A stretch of 64,000 bases of DNA from Sphingomonas endophytica. GTDB lineage: Bacteria; Pseudomonadota; Alphaproteobacteria; Sphingomonadales; Sphingomonadaceae. This document shows positions 51,749 to 60,499 of this stretch, piece by piece. The position numbers were made by a program, and so were the translations under genes. Within the stretch, counting starts at the first letter, position 1. Each line of letters starts with the position of its first letter. The notes beneath the pieces are model-generated. The model did not search any database, had not been told where the DNA came from, and was given only the letters and a program-made list of their open reading frames with translations. The stretch covers positions 124,001 through 188,000 of the forward strand of contig NZ_JACIJN010000002.1 of assembly GCF_014199415.1 (NCBI RefSeq), written 5' to 3'.

Positions 51749-53701
51749 TCATTCCGCCGCAAGCGGTGCCGGATGATCGCCGCGCGCCGCCGCGGCGGTC
51801 ACCGCGCGGTCGAGCGCGGCGAGCGTGAACGGCTTGCGGAGCACCGGATGGTCGCCGAGCGCGACGCCGCCGTTCGCCTCCCCCGCGAAGCCGGTGACGA
51901 AGAGGACCGGCACGTGCGCGAAGGCGGGCGGGAGCGTCGCGATCATCTCCGGCCCGGTCAGCGCCGGCATCAGCACGTCAGACAGGATCAGGTCGACCTG
52001 CGTCATCCCCGCCAGCACCGTGCCGACCTGCGTCGCGTCGTCGCAGGCGACCGGCTGATGGCCGAGGTCGGCAAGCGCCTCCATCGTCGCGGACAGGACG
52101 CGCGGATCGTCCTCGACGACGAGGATCGCGCGGCCGGCATCGGCCGGCGCGGCGGGCGCCAGCGCGATCGGCGTCGGGGCGATGGGCGTAGGCGCCGACG
52201 GGGACTTCTCGCTGCGCCGGTCGCGCGGCAACAGCAGCGTCACGGTCGTACCCTCTGCGACGCGCGAGGCGATCGTCACCTCGCCGCCGATCTGGCGCGC
52301 GAAGGCGAAGGTCTGGCTGAGCCCCAGCCCGGTGCCCTTGCCGAGCGGCTTGGTGGTAAAGAACGGCTCGAACACGCGGTCGAGGACGTCCGGTGCGATG
52401 CCGCAGCCGGTGTCGGCGACCGCAAGCGTCATGAACTCGCCGCTCGCGCCCGCCGCACCGTCGCCGGGAAGCGACGTATGGCCGGCGCGGATCGTCAGCG
52501 TGCCGCGTCCCTCCATCGCGTCGCGGGCATTGACCGCGAGGTTGACCAGGGTGTTTTCCAGCTGCACGCGGTCGACGCGCACGCACCAGCCGTCGCTTTC
52601 ATCCTTCAGCACCAGCGTCATGCCGTCGCCCAGCGAGCGGGTGAGCATGTCGCCCAGCCCATCGAACAGCGCGGCGGCGGTGATCGGTTCGGGGTTGATC
52701 GCGGTCTCGCGCGCGAAGGCGAGCAGCCGCGCGGTCAGCGCCGCGGCGCGCTCCGCCCCCTCGCGCGCGCCCTCCAGATGCCGCGCGGTCTCATCCGCGC
52801 CGTGCGGCAGATGGCGGGCGGCGAGTTCGACCCCGCTCAGCACCACCGCGAGCATGTTGTTGAAGTCGTGCGCGATGCCGCCGGTCAATTGCCCGACCGC
52901 CTCCATCTTCTGCACCTGTCGCAGCCGCGCCTCCTGCGCGCGCAATTCCTCGGTCGCGCGCGCCACCGCCTCCGCCAGTTCGTCGGCGCGGAGCCGCTCG
53001 CTTTCGGCCTCGTCGCGCGCGATCGCGCGGCCCGCAAGCGCCTCGACCATCACCCAGCCCATCGTGATCCCGCCGCCGACCAGCAGCACGCCGAACACCG
53101 CGAGCACCTTGGCGATGGTTGTCGAGCGGCGCACCGAGGCGCGCGCCTGCGTGGTGCGCATCTCCAGCAGCAGCCGTTCGTCGGTGATGATCCCGTCGAG
53201 CGAATCGTTGATGCGCGTAAGCGCGTCGCTCTGCCGCGCCTGGTAGAAGCGCGAGAGCGCCTGGCTGTTCTTGCCGTAATTGGTGCTGAGCGCGGTCAGC
53301 GCCAGTTCGTCGCCGCGGGTGCGGAACGCCTCCTGCAGGATCGCGACATGCGTGAGCTGCACGTCATTGTCGCGGACCAGCTTGGCAAGCCGCCCGATCG
53401 CCTGCCGCGCGCGCCGCCAGTCGTCGTAATAGATCTGGCCGAGTTGCTGGTCGCCCGAGATCACGTAGCGGCCGAGCGACGCCTCGGCATGCGCGACCGT
53501 CCCCTGCACCGTGCGGGCGAGGATCATCACGTCATAGCTGTGCCGCTGCGACGCCAGCGCGCGGTCGCGCTGCCCGTTCACCTCGGCCAGCGTGACGACG
53601 AGCAACGCGAGCACGACCGCGCCGGCGATCGCCATCACGCTGAGCGTGATGGTGCGCCAGGCGCCGGTCAGTCGTCCGGTGATGTCGTCGCGATCGGTCA
53701 C
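51749..53701 (-). CDS. Hybrid sensor histidine kinase with CHASE3-like input
   Basis: A 650-residue membrane kinase. TM1 is at about 18-40, a CHASE3-like helical periplasmic domain at 41-185, TM2 at about 190-215, a coiled coil at 220-260, HisKA with IAHDFNNMLAVVLSGV, HATPase_c with DTGCGIAPDVLDRVFEPFFT and GKGTGLGLS, and a C-terminal receiver (AILVVEDDPRVL, acceptor Asp in LILSDVLMPAL, Lys in LRKPFT). All catalytic motifs are intact. Its target is unknown. It lies between lptF and spt on the same strand. Confidence 0.92.
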   Translation of the reverse strand: MTDRDDITGRLTGAWRTITLSVMAIAGAVVLALLVVTLAEVNGQRDRALASQRHSYDVMILARTVQGTVAHAEASLGRYVISGDQQLGQIYYDDWRRARQAIGRLAKLVRDNDVQLTHVAILQEAFRTRGDELALTALSTNYGKNSQALSRFYQARQSDALTRINDSLDGIITDERLLLEMRTTQARASVRRSTTIAKVLAVFGVLLVGGGITMGWVMVEALAGRAIARDEAESERLRADELAEAVARATEELRAQEARLRQVQKMEAVGQLTGGIAHDFNNMLAVVLSGVELAARHLPHGADETARHLEGAREGAERAAALTARLLAFARETAINPEPITAAALFDGLGDMLTRSLGDGMTLVLKDESDGWCVRVDRVQLENTLVNLAVNARDAMEGRGTLTIRAGHTSLPGDGAAGASGEFMTLAVADTGCGIAPDVLDRVFEPFFTTKPLGKGTGLGLSQTFAFARQIGGEVTIASRVAEGTTVTLLLPRDRRSEKSPSAPTPIAPTPIALAPAAPADAGRAILVVEDDPRVLSATMEALADLGHQPVACDDATQVGTVLAGMTQVDLILSDVLMPALTGPEMIATLPPAFAHVPVLFVTGFAGEANGGVALGDHPVLRKPFTLAALDRAVTAAAARGDHPAPLAAE

Positions 53702-53748
53702 GGCCGCGACGTTAGGTTAACAAGCGTAAAGAGAAGGCAAATGCGCCA

Positions 53749-55017
53749 TCACTTGGTCGCACCCGCAAGGCGGCCCGCCGCCGCAAACATCGTGATGACC
53801 TGTTCGATCTGTTCCGATGTATGTTCGGCACAGATCGAGCAGCGCAGCAGGAAGGTGCCCGAGGGCGTGGCGGGCGGGCGCGCGACGTTGACGTACAGCC
53901 CCGCTTCCAGCAGCGCCTGCCACATCACCACCGCCTGCGCCTGATCCTGCAGGATCACCGCGACGATCGCCGAGTCGCAGGTTTCGGTGCCGAGCGCGAA
54001 GCCCAGCCCCTTCAGCCCGGCGTGGAGCCGGCGGGCATTGTCCCATAGCCGCGCGCGCTTGTCGTGCGCGGTCATCAGCTTGCGCACCGAAGTGGCGGCG
54101 GTCGCGACCACCGATGGCGGCAGCGAGGCGGTGAAGATGTACGGGCGGCACGAGAAGCGCAGCCCCTCGAACTTGGGATGGTTCGAGATGCAGAAGCCGC
54201 CGACCGTGCCGACCGACTTGGAGAAGGTGCCGATCACCAGATCGACGTCCTCGCCGAGCACCAGCCCCTGCGCCTCGTAGACGCCGCGGCCATGCTCGCC
54301 GAAGAAGCCCATCGAATGCGCCTCGTCGACCAGTACCATGCAGCCGTGCTTCTTGGCGACCTGCACCATCTCGCGCAGCGGGGCGATGTCGCCGAGCATC
54401 GAGTAGACGCCCTCCAGCACCACCAATTTGCCCGGCTCCTTGGGCAGGCGGCCGAGGCGCTTGTCGAGGTCCTCGACCGAATTGTGGCGGAAGCGGACGA
54501 TCTCCGCATCGCCCATCTTGCAGCCGTCGTAGATCGAGGCGTGGCTGTCGGCGTCGAGGATGACGTACTCGCCGCGGCCCGCCATCGTCGAGATCGTGCC
54601 GAGGTTGGCCTGATAGCCGGTCGAGAAGACGATCGCGCCGCTCGCGCCGTAGAATTCCTTGAGCGCGTCCTCGGCCTCGACGTGATCGCGGAAGGTGCCG
54701 TTGAGCATCCGGCTGCCGTTGGTGCCGCTGCCGAAGCGTTCGAGCGCGCGGGTGCCGGCGGCGATCACGTCCGGGTCGAACGTCATCCCCATGTAATTGT
54801 AGGTGCCGAGCAGGATCGTCTCCTGACCGCGGATCACCGCGGTGGTCGGCGAGGTGACCTCCTCCATGACGATCCCGAACGGATCGCGTACGCCCGAGCT
54901 CATCAGCGCCGTGCGCTCGGCGAGCAGCGGATCGAACTTCGCGAACAGATCGCGTGCGGGCGGCGCGGCGACGGGCTCGGCGGGCAGCTTCTCGCTCTGG
55001 AGGCCGGTCTCGGTCAT
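53749..55017 (-). CDS. spt: Serine palmitoyltransferase
   Basis: PLP enzyme condensing serine with an acyl thioester to 3-ketosphinganine, the first step of sphingolipid synthesis. The 422-residue protein belongs to the alpha-oxoamine synthase family: NYMGMTFDPDVIAAGTRALE, VDEAHSMGFFGEHGRG, and the PLP-binding lysine in GTFSKSVGTVGGFC. It is distinguished from KBL and BioF by its neighbours, an acyl carrier protein gene 5 bp upstream and an epimerase gene. This supports a cytoplasmic bacterial SPT using acyl-ACP. Confidence 0.9.
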   Translation of the reverse strand: MTETGLQSEKLPAEPVAAPPARDLFAKFDPLLAERTALMSSGVRDPFGIVMEEVTSPTTAVIRGQETILLGTYNYMGMTFDPDVIAAGTRALERFGSGTNGSRMLNGTFRDHVEAEDALKEFYGASGAIVFSTGYQANLGTISTMAGRGEYVILDADSHASIYDGCKMGDAEIVRFRHNSVEDLDKRLGRLPKEPGKLVVLEGVYSMLGDIAPLREMVQVAKKHGCMVLVDEAHSMGFFGEHGRGVYEAQGLVLGEDVDLVIGTFSKSVGTVGGFCISNHPKFEGLRFSCRPYIFTASLPPSVVATAATSVRKLMTAHDKRARLWDNARRLHAGLKGLGFALGTETCDSAIVAVILQDQAQAVVMWQALLEAGLYVNVARPPATPSGTFLLRCSICAEHTSEQIEQVITMFAAAGRLAGATK

Positions 55018-55022
55018 GTCGT

Positions 55023-55265
55023 TCAGCCCCGCAGCTTCTCGACCGCGTCGGCGAGCTGGCCGACGTTTTCGATCTCGGCCTGCATGTTCATCGTGATGAT
55101 GATGTCGAATTCGTCCTCGATCGCGGCGACGAAGTCCATCACGGTCAGCGAATCCCATTCCAGGTCGCCCTGGAAGCTGGTCGCTTCGGTGATCGCGACG
55201 CCCTTCTTGTTGAAGGGTTCGATCTGCGTGCGCAGCGTGTCGAGAATGGCGGTGCGGTCGGTCAT
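55023..55265 (-). CDS. Acyl carrier protein of sphingolipid synthesis
   Basis: An 80-residue ACP. The phosphopantetheine Ser is in LEWDSLTVMDFVAAIEDEFD. It is not the general AcpP (which has the DSLD motif) but matches the specialised ACP next to spt in Caulobacter and Sphingomonas, thought to carry the acyl donor for SPT. It lies between cerR-like and spt genes on one strand. Confidence 0.9.
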   Translation of the reverse strand: MTDRTAILDTLRTQIEPFNKKGVAITEATSFQGDLEWDSLTVMDFVAAIEDEFDIIITMNMQAEIENVGQLADAVEKLRG

Positions 55266-55307
55266 GCGGATGCTGTGGCCCTGAAATGCGGCAGTTGTCT
55301 GACCGCG

Positions 55308-56207
55308 CTATAGCAAGCCGTGGGCGCGATACCATCGTGCCGTTTCGGCCAGCCCCCCGGCGGCGGCGATTTGCGGCTGCCAGAGCGCAGGCGGCGGAGC
55401 CTTGGCGGGGTCGGCGGTCCAGTCGGGGTGGACCATATAGGCGACGCGGTCGGCGGTCAGCTTCGCCTTCCGGCCGCGCAGCAGCCGGTCGGCGCGGGCG
55501 GCGGTGCGCAGCAGCGCGGCGGGGAGCGGAAGCGGGACGGCGCGCCGCCCGACCGCCGCGCCGATCGCGCGCGCGAAATCGGCATAGCTGAGCGGGTGGC
55601 CGTCGCTGGCTTCGTAGACGGCACCGTCGCCGGGCGCTTCGGCGAGCGCGAGCAACAGGCGGGCGAGATCGGCGACATGGATGATCGACAATCGCCCGCG
55701 CGGCGGAATCGGCACCACCCCGGTGCGGCGCGCGGCGCGGAACAGATCGCGCTGCTCCACGTCGCCGGGGCCGTAGACGCCGGGCGGGCGGACGATCGTC
55801 CAGTCGAGCGCGCTGGCGGTGACCACGTCTTCGGCGCCGCCCTTCGACCAGCCGTAGTTCGACAGCGAAGGCTCGCGTGCCGCCAGCGACGAGACATGGA
55901 CGAAGCGGCGGACGTTCCACGTCCGCGCCGCGTCGACCACGTTGCGCGTACCATCGATGTTGGCGGCGGCGAAGGCAGCGCGATCGGGGGCGTTGACCGC
56001 GCCCGCGACGTGGATGACCGCCCCGGCGGTCGAGACGAGCGTCGAGATCGCCGACGGGTCGTCGAGTGCGCCGGCGATCCACGTCACGCCCTCGCGCGGC
56101 GGCTGCGGGCGGCGGGCGAGCGCGCGCACCTGATGCCCGGCGGCAAGCGCCTGTTCGATCAGCACACCGCCGACGAAGCCGGTGCCGCCGGTCAGCGCGA
56201 GGATCAC
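55308..56207 (-). CDS. NAD(P)-dependent epimerase/dehydratase-fold reductase (ceramide reductase-like)
   Basis: A 299-residue extended short-chain dehydrogenase. It has the Rossmann motif LTGGTGFVGGVLIEQ, and Tyr-Lys-like catalytic residues around SNYGWSKGGAEDV. In Caulobacter a protein of this class (CerR) reduces the ketone in 3-ketoceramide, in the same spt-acp neighbourhood. I therefore propose a role in sphingolipid synthesis, based on context. Its start overlaps the proB stop (ATGA). Confidence 0.78.
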   Translation of the reverse strand: MILALTGGTGFVGGVLIEQALAAGHQVRALARRPQPPREGVTWIAGALDDPSAISTLVSTAGAVIHVAGAVNAPDRAAFAAANIDGTRNVVDAARTWNVRRFVHVSSLAAREPSLSNYGWSKGGAEDVVTASALDWTIVRPPGVYGPGDVEQRDLFRAARRTGVVPIPPRGRLSIIHVADLARLLLALAEAPGDGAVYEASDGHPLSYADFARAIGAAVGRRAVPLPLPAALLRTAARADRLLRGRKAKLTADRVAYMVHPDWTADPAKAPPPALWQPQIAAAGGLAETARWYRAHGLL

Positions 56208-57307
56208 AGCAACGCCATATGGTTGCGATGGACGAGCGCGGCGCGTGGCGCGTAGCCGAGCAGCGCGGCATGTTCGTCGCTGCGCCGTCCGAGCAGCCGT
56301 GCGGTCTCGGCGGCGTCATATTCGGACAGGCCGCGCGCGATCGGGCCAGCCGGACCGGTGATTGCGACGAGATCGCCGCGCGCGAACGTGCCCTCGACGC
56401 GAGTCGCGCCAGCGGCGAGCAGGCTGCGGCCCTCGGTCAGCGCCTGCGCCGCGCCGGCATCGACGTGGATCGTCCCCGCCGCGGTTAGCCCGCCCGCCAG
56501 CCACGCCTTGCGCGCGGGTGCGGTGCGCTCGGCGACGAACAGGGTGTGGCGCGCGGCAGTCGACAGCGGGCGCTCGGCGTGGCCGGAGGCGATCGCGAGC
56601 GCGGCCCCGGCGGCATTCGCGATCCGCGCGGCGGCGATCTTCGACACCATCCCGCCCGAGCCCATGCCGGAGGCCGAGCCGCGATCGGCCATCGCCTCGA
56701 TACCGGCGTCGATCCGCTCGACGCGCGGGATGTGCTGCGCGCCGGGCTGCGCGGGGTTGCGATCGTAGAGCCCGTCGATGTCGGAGAGCAGCACAACGCC
56801 CTGCGCGCCCGCCGCCTGCGCGATTCGCGCGGCGAGCCGGTCGTTGTCACCGAAACGGATTTCCTCGGTGGCGACCGAATCGTTCTCGTTGATGACCGGC
56901 ACGGTGCCGAGCTGGAGCAGCCGCCCAAGCGTCGCGGCGGCGTTGAGGTAGCGGCGGCGCTCCTCGAGATCGCCGAGCGTCACCAGCATCTGTGCGGCGG
57001 TCAGCCCCTGCGCGGCGAGGACGTCGGCCCATACGCCCGCCAGCGCGATCTGCCCGGTGGCGGCGGCGGCCTGCGCATCCTCGAGACTGGCGCGCCCGCC
57101 CTTGGCGAGCCCGAGCCGGCGCGCGCCGAGCGCGATCGCGCCCGACGAGACGACCGCGACCTGTTGCCCGGCGGCGGCACGTTCGGCGATGTCGCGCGCG
57201 ATCCCCTCCAGCCACGCGCGCCGCACGCCGCCTTCGGGGTCGACGAGCAATGCCGAGCCGATCTTGACGATCAGCCGCGGACAGGCGGCGGGGGGGAAGA
57301 GCGACAT
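56204..57307 (-). CDS. proB: Glutamate 5-kinase
   Basis: First step of proline synthesis. The 367-residue protein has the amino-acid kinase domain (IVKIGSALLVD, VVSSGAIALGARRLG, PVINENDSVATEEIRFGDND, LSDIDGLYDRNP) and a C-terminal PUA domain. The ATG at 57307 is chosen over 57343. It lies between the Uma2 gene and cerR-like gene and overlaps the latter by 4 bp, so it shares the sphingolipid transcript. Confidence 0.95.
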   Translation of the reverse strand: MSLFPPAACPRLIVKIGSALLVDPEGGVRRAWLEGIARDIAERAAAGQQVAVVSSGAIALGARRLGLAKGGRASLEDAQAAAATGQIALAGVWADVLAAQGLTAAQMLVTLGDLEERRRYLNAAATLGRLLQLGTVPVINENDSVATEEIRFGDNDRLAARIAQAAGAQGVVLLSDIDGLYDRNPAQPGAQHIPRVERIDAGIEAMADRGSASGMGSGGMVSKIAAARIANAAGAALAIASGHAERPLSTAARHTLFVAERTAPARKAWLAGGLTAAGTIHVDAGAAQALTEGRSLLAAGATRVEGTFARGDLVAITGPAGPIARGLSEYDAAETARLLGRRSDEHAALLGYAPRAALVHRNHMALL

Positions 57308-57339
57308 GGGCGCGGCGTTAGCGCGGCGCGCGGCGGGGC

Positions 57340-57903
57340 TCAATCGCGCGCGAAGATCTCGGCATGGGGGAGGGTGAGCGACAAGGTCGGCAGCGGCACG
57401 TCGAACGGTCCGTCGTGCGCCACGTCGCTCCAGCCGTGCGGGCCGGTGCGCTGGATGACGCGCAGCCGCTCGCTGGCGATGTCGACGAAGACGATCGTGT
57501 CGACGCTGTCGAGCGCCTTATATTCGTCGAGCTTCGTCCGCAGATCGGTACGCGCGGTGTTGGCAGACAGCACCTCGAACAGCACGCGCGGATCGTCGAA
57601 CGACTTGGCGGCGTCGTGCGCAGGATCGTTCTTGCCGCAGAACACCGACACATCGGGGTAGCGCACCGACAGATCGTGGGTGCGCGTCGCCATGTCCGAC
57701 GTATAGGGCTTGCACCCGCTGCCGCGCAGCGCCGTTCGCAGGAATGCCTGGATGTTGCCGGCCACTTCGGCGTGCCGCGCCGAGCCGCCCGCCATCATGC
57801 GGATGATCCCGTTATCCAGTTCCGCCTTCAGGTCGCCGAAATCGACTTCGAGAAACCCCGCGGCACTTAGCAGCGGATAGTCGGGGACGACCAGTGTTGA
57901 CAT
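57340..57903 (-). CDS. Uma2 (DUF820) family putative nuclease
   Basis: A 187-residue PD-(D/E)XK-fold protein. The fold residues appear as HAEVAGNIQAFLRTAL, RYPDVSVFCG (Asp) and RVLFEVLSANTARTDLRTK (Glu...Lys). Uma2 proteins are abundant in cyanobacteria and sporadic elsewhere; their biological role is unclear. The start at 57903 is the ATG nearest the domain. It interrupts the obgE-proB pair, suggesting a later insertion. Confidence 0.82.
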   Translation of the reverse strand: MSTLVVPDYPLLSAAGFLEVDFGDLKAELDNGIIRMMAGGSARHAEVAGNIQAFLRTALRGSGCKPYTSDMATRTHDLSVRYPDVSVFCGKNDPAHDAAKSFDDPRVLFEVLSANTARTDLRTKLDEYKALDSVDTIVFVDIASERLRVIQRTGPHGWSDVAHDGPFDVPLPTLSLTLPHAEIFARD

Positions 57904-57943
57904 GGTGCCAGCATAGTCGCTGGCGGCCATGCTGACCACCGCC

Positions 57944-58990
57944 TCACACCGGCGACCATTCGACTTCCTGCTCCTCGCCATCGTCGTCGACGGGGCGGTC
58001 GGGGGTCGGGATCGCCTCGAGCAGCCGGTCGAGCGCCCAGTCGACCCCGACGCCGCTCGCGCCCGAGATTGGGATCACCTCGGCGCCGCTCGCTTCCTCC
58101 AACTCGGCCGACAGTGCCGCGATCAGCTCGTCGTCGAGCGTGTCGATCTTGTTGAGCGCGACCACCACCGGCTTCTCGTCGAGCCCGCCGCCATAGGCGG
58201 TCAGCTCGTCGCGGACGATCCGGTAGCTCTCGGCGACGTCCTTGTCGTTGGCGTCGATCAGGTGGAGCAGCACGCGGCAGCGCTCGATATGGCCGAGGAA
58301 GCGGTCGCCGATCCCGGCGCCGTCCGCCGCGCCCTCGATCAGACCCGGAATGTCGGCGACGACGAACTCGCGCTGCTTGTGGCGGACGACGCCGAGCTGC
58401 GGGCGGGTGGTGGTGAAGGCGTAGGCGCCGACCTTGGCCTGCGCGTTCGTCACCTGGTTGATGAAGGTCGACTTGCCGGCATTGGGGAGGCCGACGAGGC
58501 CAGCGTCGGCGAGCAGCTTGAGCCGCAGCCACACCCACGCCTCCTCATACGGCCAGCCGGTGCCGTGCTGGCGCGGCGCGCGGTTGGTCGAAGTCTTGTA
58601 GCTGGCGTTGCCGCGCCCGCCGTCGCCGCCGCGCAGGAAGGTGAGCCGCTCCCCGACGCGCGTCATGTCGGCGAGCAGCGTGCGTTCCTCGTCGTCGGCG
58701 AGGATCTGCGTCCCGACCGGCACGCGGATGACGAGATCGTCGCCGCCCGCGCCGGTGCGATTGCTGCCCGAGCCGCCCAGCCCGCGCGGGGCGCGGAAAT
58801 GCTGGGTGTAGCGGAAGTCGATCAGCGTGTTCAGCCCAGCGACGGTCTCGAAGACGATGTCGCCGCCCTTGCCGCCGTTGCCGCCGTCCGGTCCGCCATA
58901 TTCGATGAATTTTTCGCGCCGGAAGCTGACCGCGCCGGGACCGCCCGCGCCGGAGCGGACGAAGATTTTCGCTTGATCGAGAAAGTGCAT
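57944..58990 (-). CDS. obgE: Obg/CgtA GTPase
   Basis: Essential GTPase acting in 50S assembly and cell-cycle control. The 348-residue protein has the Gly-rich Obg fold (GGPGAVSFRREKFIEYGGPD, GGNGGKGGDIVFE) and the G domain: GLPNAGKSTFIN, DIPGLIEGA, ALNKIDTLD, ISGASGVG. The C-terminal tail is acidic and short. In many genomes it adjoins rplU-rpmA; here those genes are 4.5 kb away on the same strand, beyond an inserted block. Confidence 0.96.
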   Translation of the reverse strand: MHFLDQAKIFVRSGAGGPGAVSFRREKFIEYGGPDGGNGGKGGDIVFETVAGLNTLIDFRYTQHFRAPRGLGGSGSNRTGAGGDDLVIRVPVGTQILADDEERTLLADMTRVGERLTFLRGGDGGRGNASYKTSTNRAPRQHGTGWPYEEAWVWLRLKLLADAGLVGLPNAGKSTFINQVTNAQAKVGAYAFTTTRPQLGVVRHKQREFVVADIPGLIEGAADGAGIGDRFLGHIERCRVLLHLIDANDKDVAESYRIVRDELTAYGGGLDEKPVVVALNKIDTLDDELIAALSAELEEASGAEVIPISGASGVGVDWALDRLLEAIPTPDRPVDDDGEEQEVEWSPV

Positions 58991-59204
58991 GGCGTGCTCC
59001 GTACCGCTTTAGCGCGGCTAAAGCGATATCGGAGCGCGCCCGGCAGTCGCGGGCTCGTCCCGCGACCGACAACGCGGCTTCCTTCGCGAAGATCGAGCGA
59101 CGGCAATCGCTTGTACGCAAACGCGGGTGGAACGGTGAAATTGCGGGCGTTCCGTGGGCTGGCGCTGTATGAAGGCGCCTCAATCATCGCCAAGGAAAGC
59201 GGCC

Positions 59205-59825
59205 ATGCAGATTGCAGTTCTGACGTTCGAGGGGTTCAACGAACTGGACTCGTTCGTTGCGGCGGCAATCCTTAATCGCCTGAAGCCGCTTGGATGGGCA
59301 GCGCACATCACCTCCCCGACCGAGCAAGTGACGTCGATGAACGGCATCACGGTTCAGCGTCAAAAGCCGCTGGCCTTTGCGGCCGAGGCGGATGCCGTGC
59401 TGATCGGCAGCGGCATCAAGACGCGTGACATCGCGGCTGACGAAGACCTGCTTGCCCGGATCGAGCTTGATCCCGCCCGGCAGCTGATCGGCGCGCAATG
59501 TTCCGGGACATTGTTGCTCGCCAAATTGGGTCTGATCGGCGATCTTCCCGCCTGCACCGATCTGACGACGAAGCCATGGGTCGTCGAGGCGGGAGTGAAA
59601 GTGATCGATGCGCCGTTCGTCGCCCATGGCAATGTTGCGACCGCAGGTGGATGCCTCGCATCGCAGTATCTTGCGACCTGGATGATCGCGCGTGGCGCAT
59701 CGATCCGCGATGCCGAGGAGGCGATCCGTTATGTCGCGCCGGTCGGCGAAAAGGCGCTCTATGTCGATCGAGCGGTGGGTGTCGTCGCTCCGTTTCTCAG
59801 CGACGACGCTGCGATCGCTGCCTGA
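59205..59825 (+). CDS. DJ-1/PfpI-family protein
   Basis: A 206-residue flavodoxin-like protein. The nucleophilic elbow is GAQCSGTLLLAKLG (Cys about 101) and an early Glu lies in FEGFNELDSF, as in the glutamine amidotransferase-like DJ-1 family. Members act as chaperones, glyoxalases or hydrolases, so no activity is assigned. Its base composition is visibly lower in GC than the flanking genes. It lies 214 bp beyond the divergent obgE start and opens a block between obgE and rpmA. Confidence 0.85.
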   Translation: MQIAVLTFEGFNELDSFVAAAILNRLKPLGWAAHITSPTEQVTSMNGITVQRQKPLAFAAEADAVLIGSGIKTRDIAADEDLLARIELDPARQLIGAQCSGTLLLAKLGLIGDLPACTDLTTKPWVVEAGVKVIDAPFVAHGNVATAGGCLASQYLATWMIARGASIRDAEEAIRYVAPVGEKALYVDRAVGVVAPFLSDDAAIAA

Positions 59826-59844
59826 TGGTGTAACGGATCGGCGA

Positions 59845-60444
59845 TTATGCCTCCGTCACGCCCCGATCCCTGAGCAACATCGTCCGCGCGATCGCCCGCG
59901 CGCGGTCGCGCGGCAGCCCCAGTGCGCGCGCCATCGGCCCACCCAGCAGCGCGTCGCCCAGCGCCGCCAGCACCAGTTGCAGCGTCTCGTCCTTGATCGG
60001 CGCGTCGGGGCGTTGTTCCTCGCGCGACAAATCCTCGACCAGATCGTGGACCGCGGTGAGGATCGGGTCGAGCGCGTCCTGATTGCCGTTGAGGATCATC
60101 CACGTCGCCAGCGCCCCCGCGCCGTTCGCGCCAAAGGCGTCGAACACCACGTCGACCAGCTCGGCCGGGTCCTTGCGCTCGCGCGAGCGGCGCGCCGCGT
60201 CACGGATCGGCGCGACAACCAAGGCGGTCATCCGCTCGATCAGCGCCGATTGCAGCCCGTCCGCCGAGCCGAAATGGTGGAGCAGGTTGGCGTGCGTCCG
60301 CCCGATCCGCCCCGCTACCGCCTTCAGCGTGACCGCTTGCGGTCCCTGTTCGACCAGCAGCACGCGCGCCGCCTCCAGCGCCGCGTCGCGCGACGCCTCG
60401 GGGCTCAGCCGCCGGCGTGGGGTTGCAATCGGGGCAGGAGACAA
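59845..60444 (-). CDS. TetR-family transcriptional regulator
   Basis: A 199-residue repressor with an N-terminal helix-turn-helix (LEAARVLLVEQGPQAVTLKA, IGRTHANLLHHFGSADGLQS) and a helical ligand domain. It is divergent from the diiron hydrolase gene with a 55-bp gap, the usual arrangement for local repression. Ligand unknown. Confidence 0.9.
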   Translation of the reverse strand: MSPAPIATPRRRLSPEASRDAALEAARVLLVEQGPQAVTLKAVAGRIGRTHANLLHHFGSADGLQSALIERMTALVVAPIRDAARRSRERKDPAELVDVVFDAFGANGAGALATWMILNGNQDALDPILTAVHDLVEDLSREEQRPDAPIKDETLQLVLAALGDALLGGPMARALGLPRDRARAIARTMLLRDRGVTEA

Positions 60445-60499
60445 TTAACTGACACCAATGTAAATAGACGGATCGTGTTCGTCCTTAGTGGAGGTTTCC
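60445..60499. promoter_or_regulatory. Divergent promoter region, possible TetR operator
   Basis: An AT-rich 55-bp gap containing TTAACTGACACCAATGTAAA; the ACAcca-aTGT part is an imperfect palindrome of TetR type. GGAGG at 60489 is the ribosome site of the hydrolase gene. Confidence 0.4.

Noticed and set aside
56204..57343. Start of proB at 57343
   Set aside because: The extra N-terminal residues (MSPAARRANAAP) precede the normal kinase N terminus and have no ribosome site advantage over 57307.
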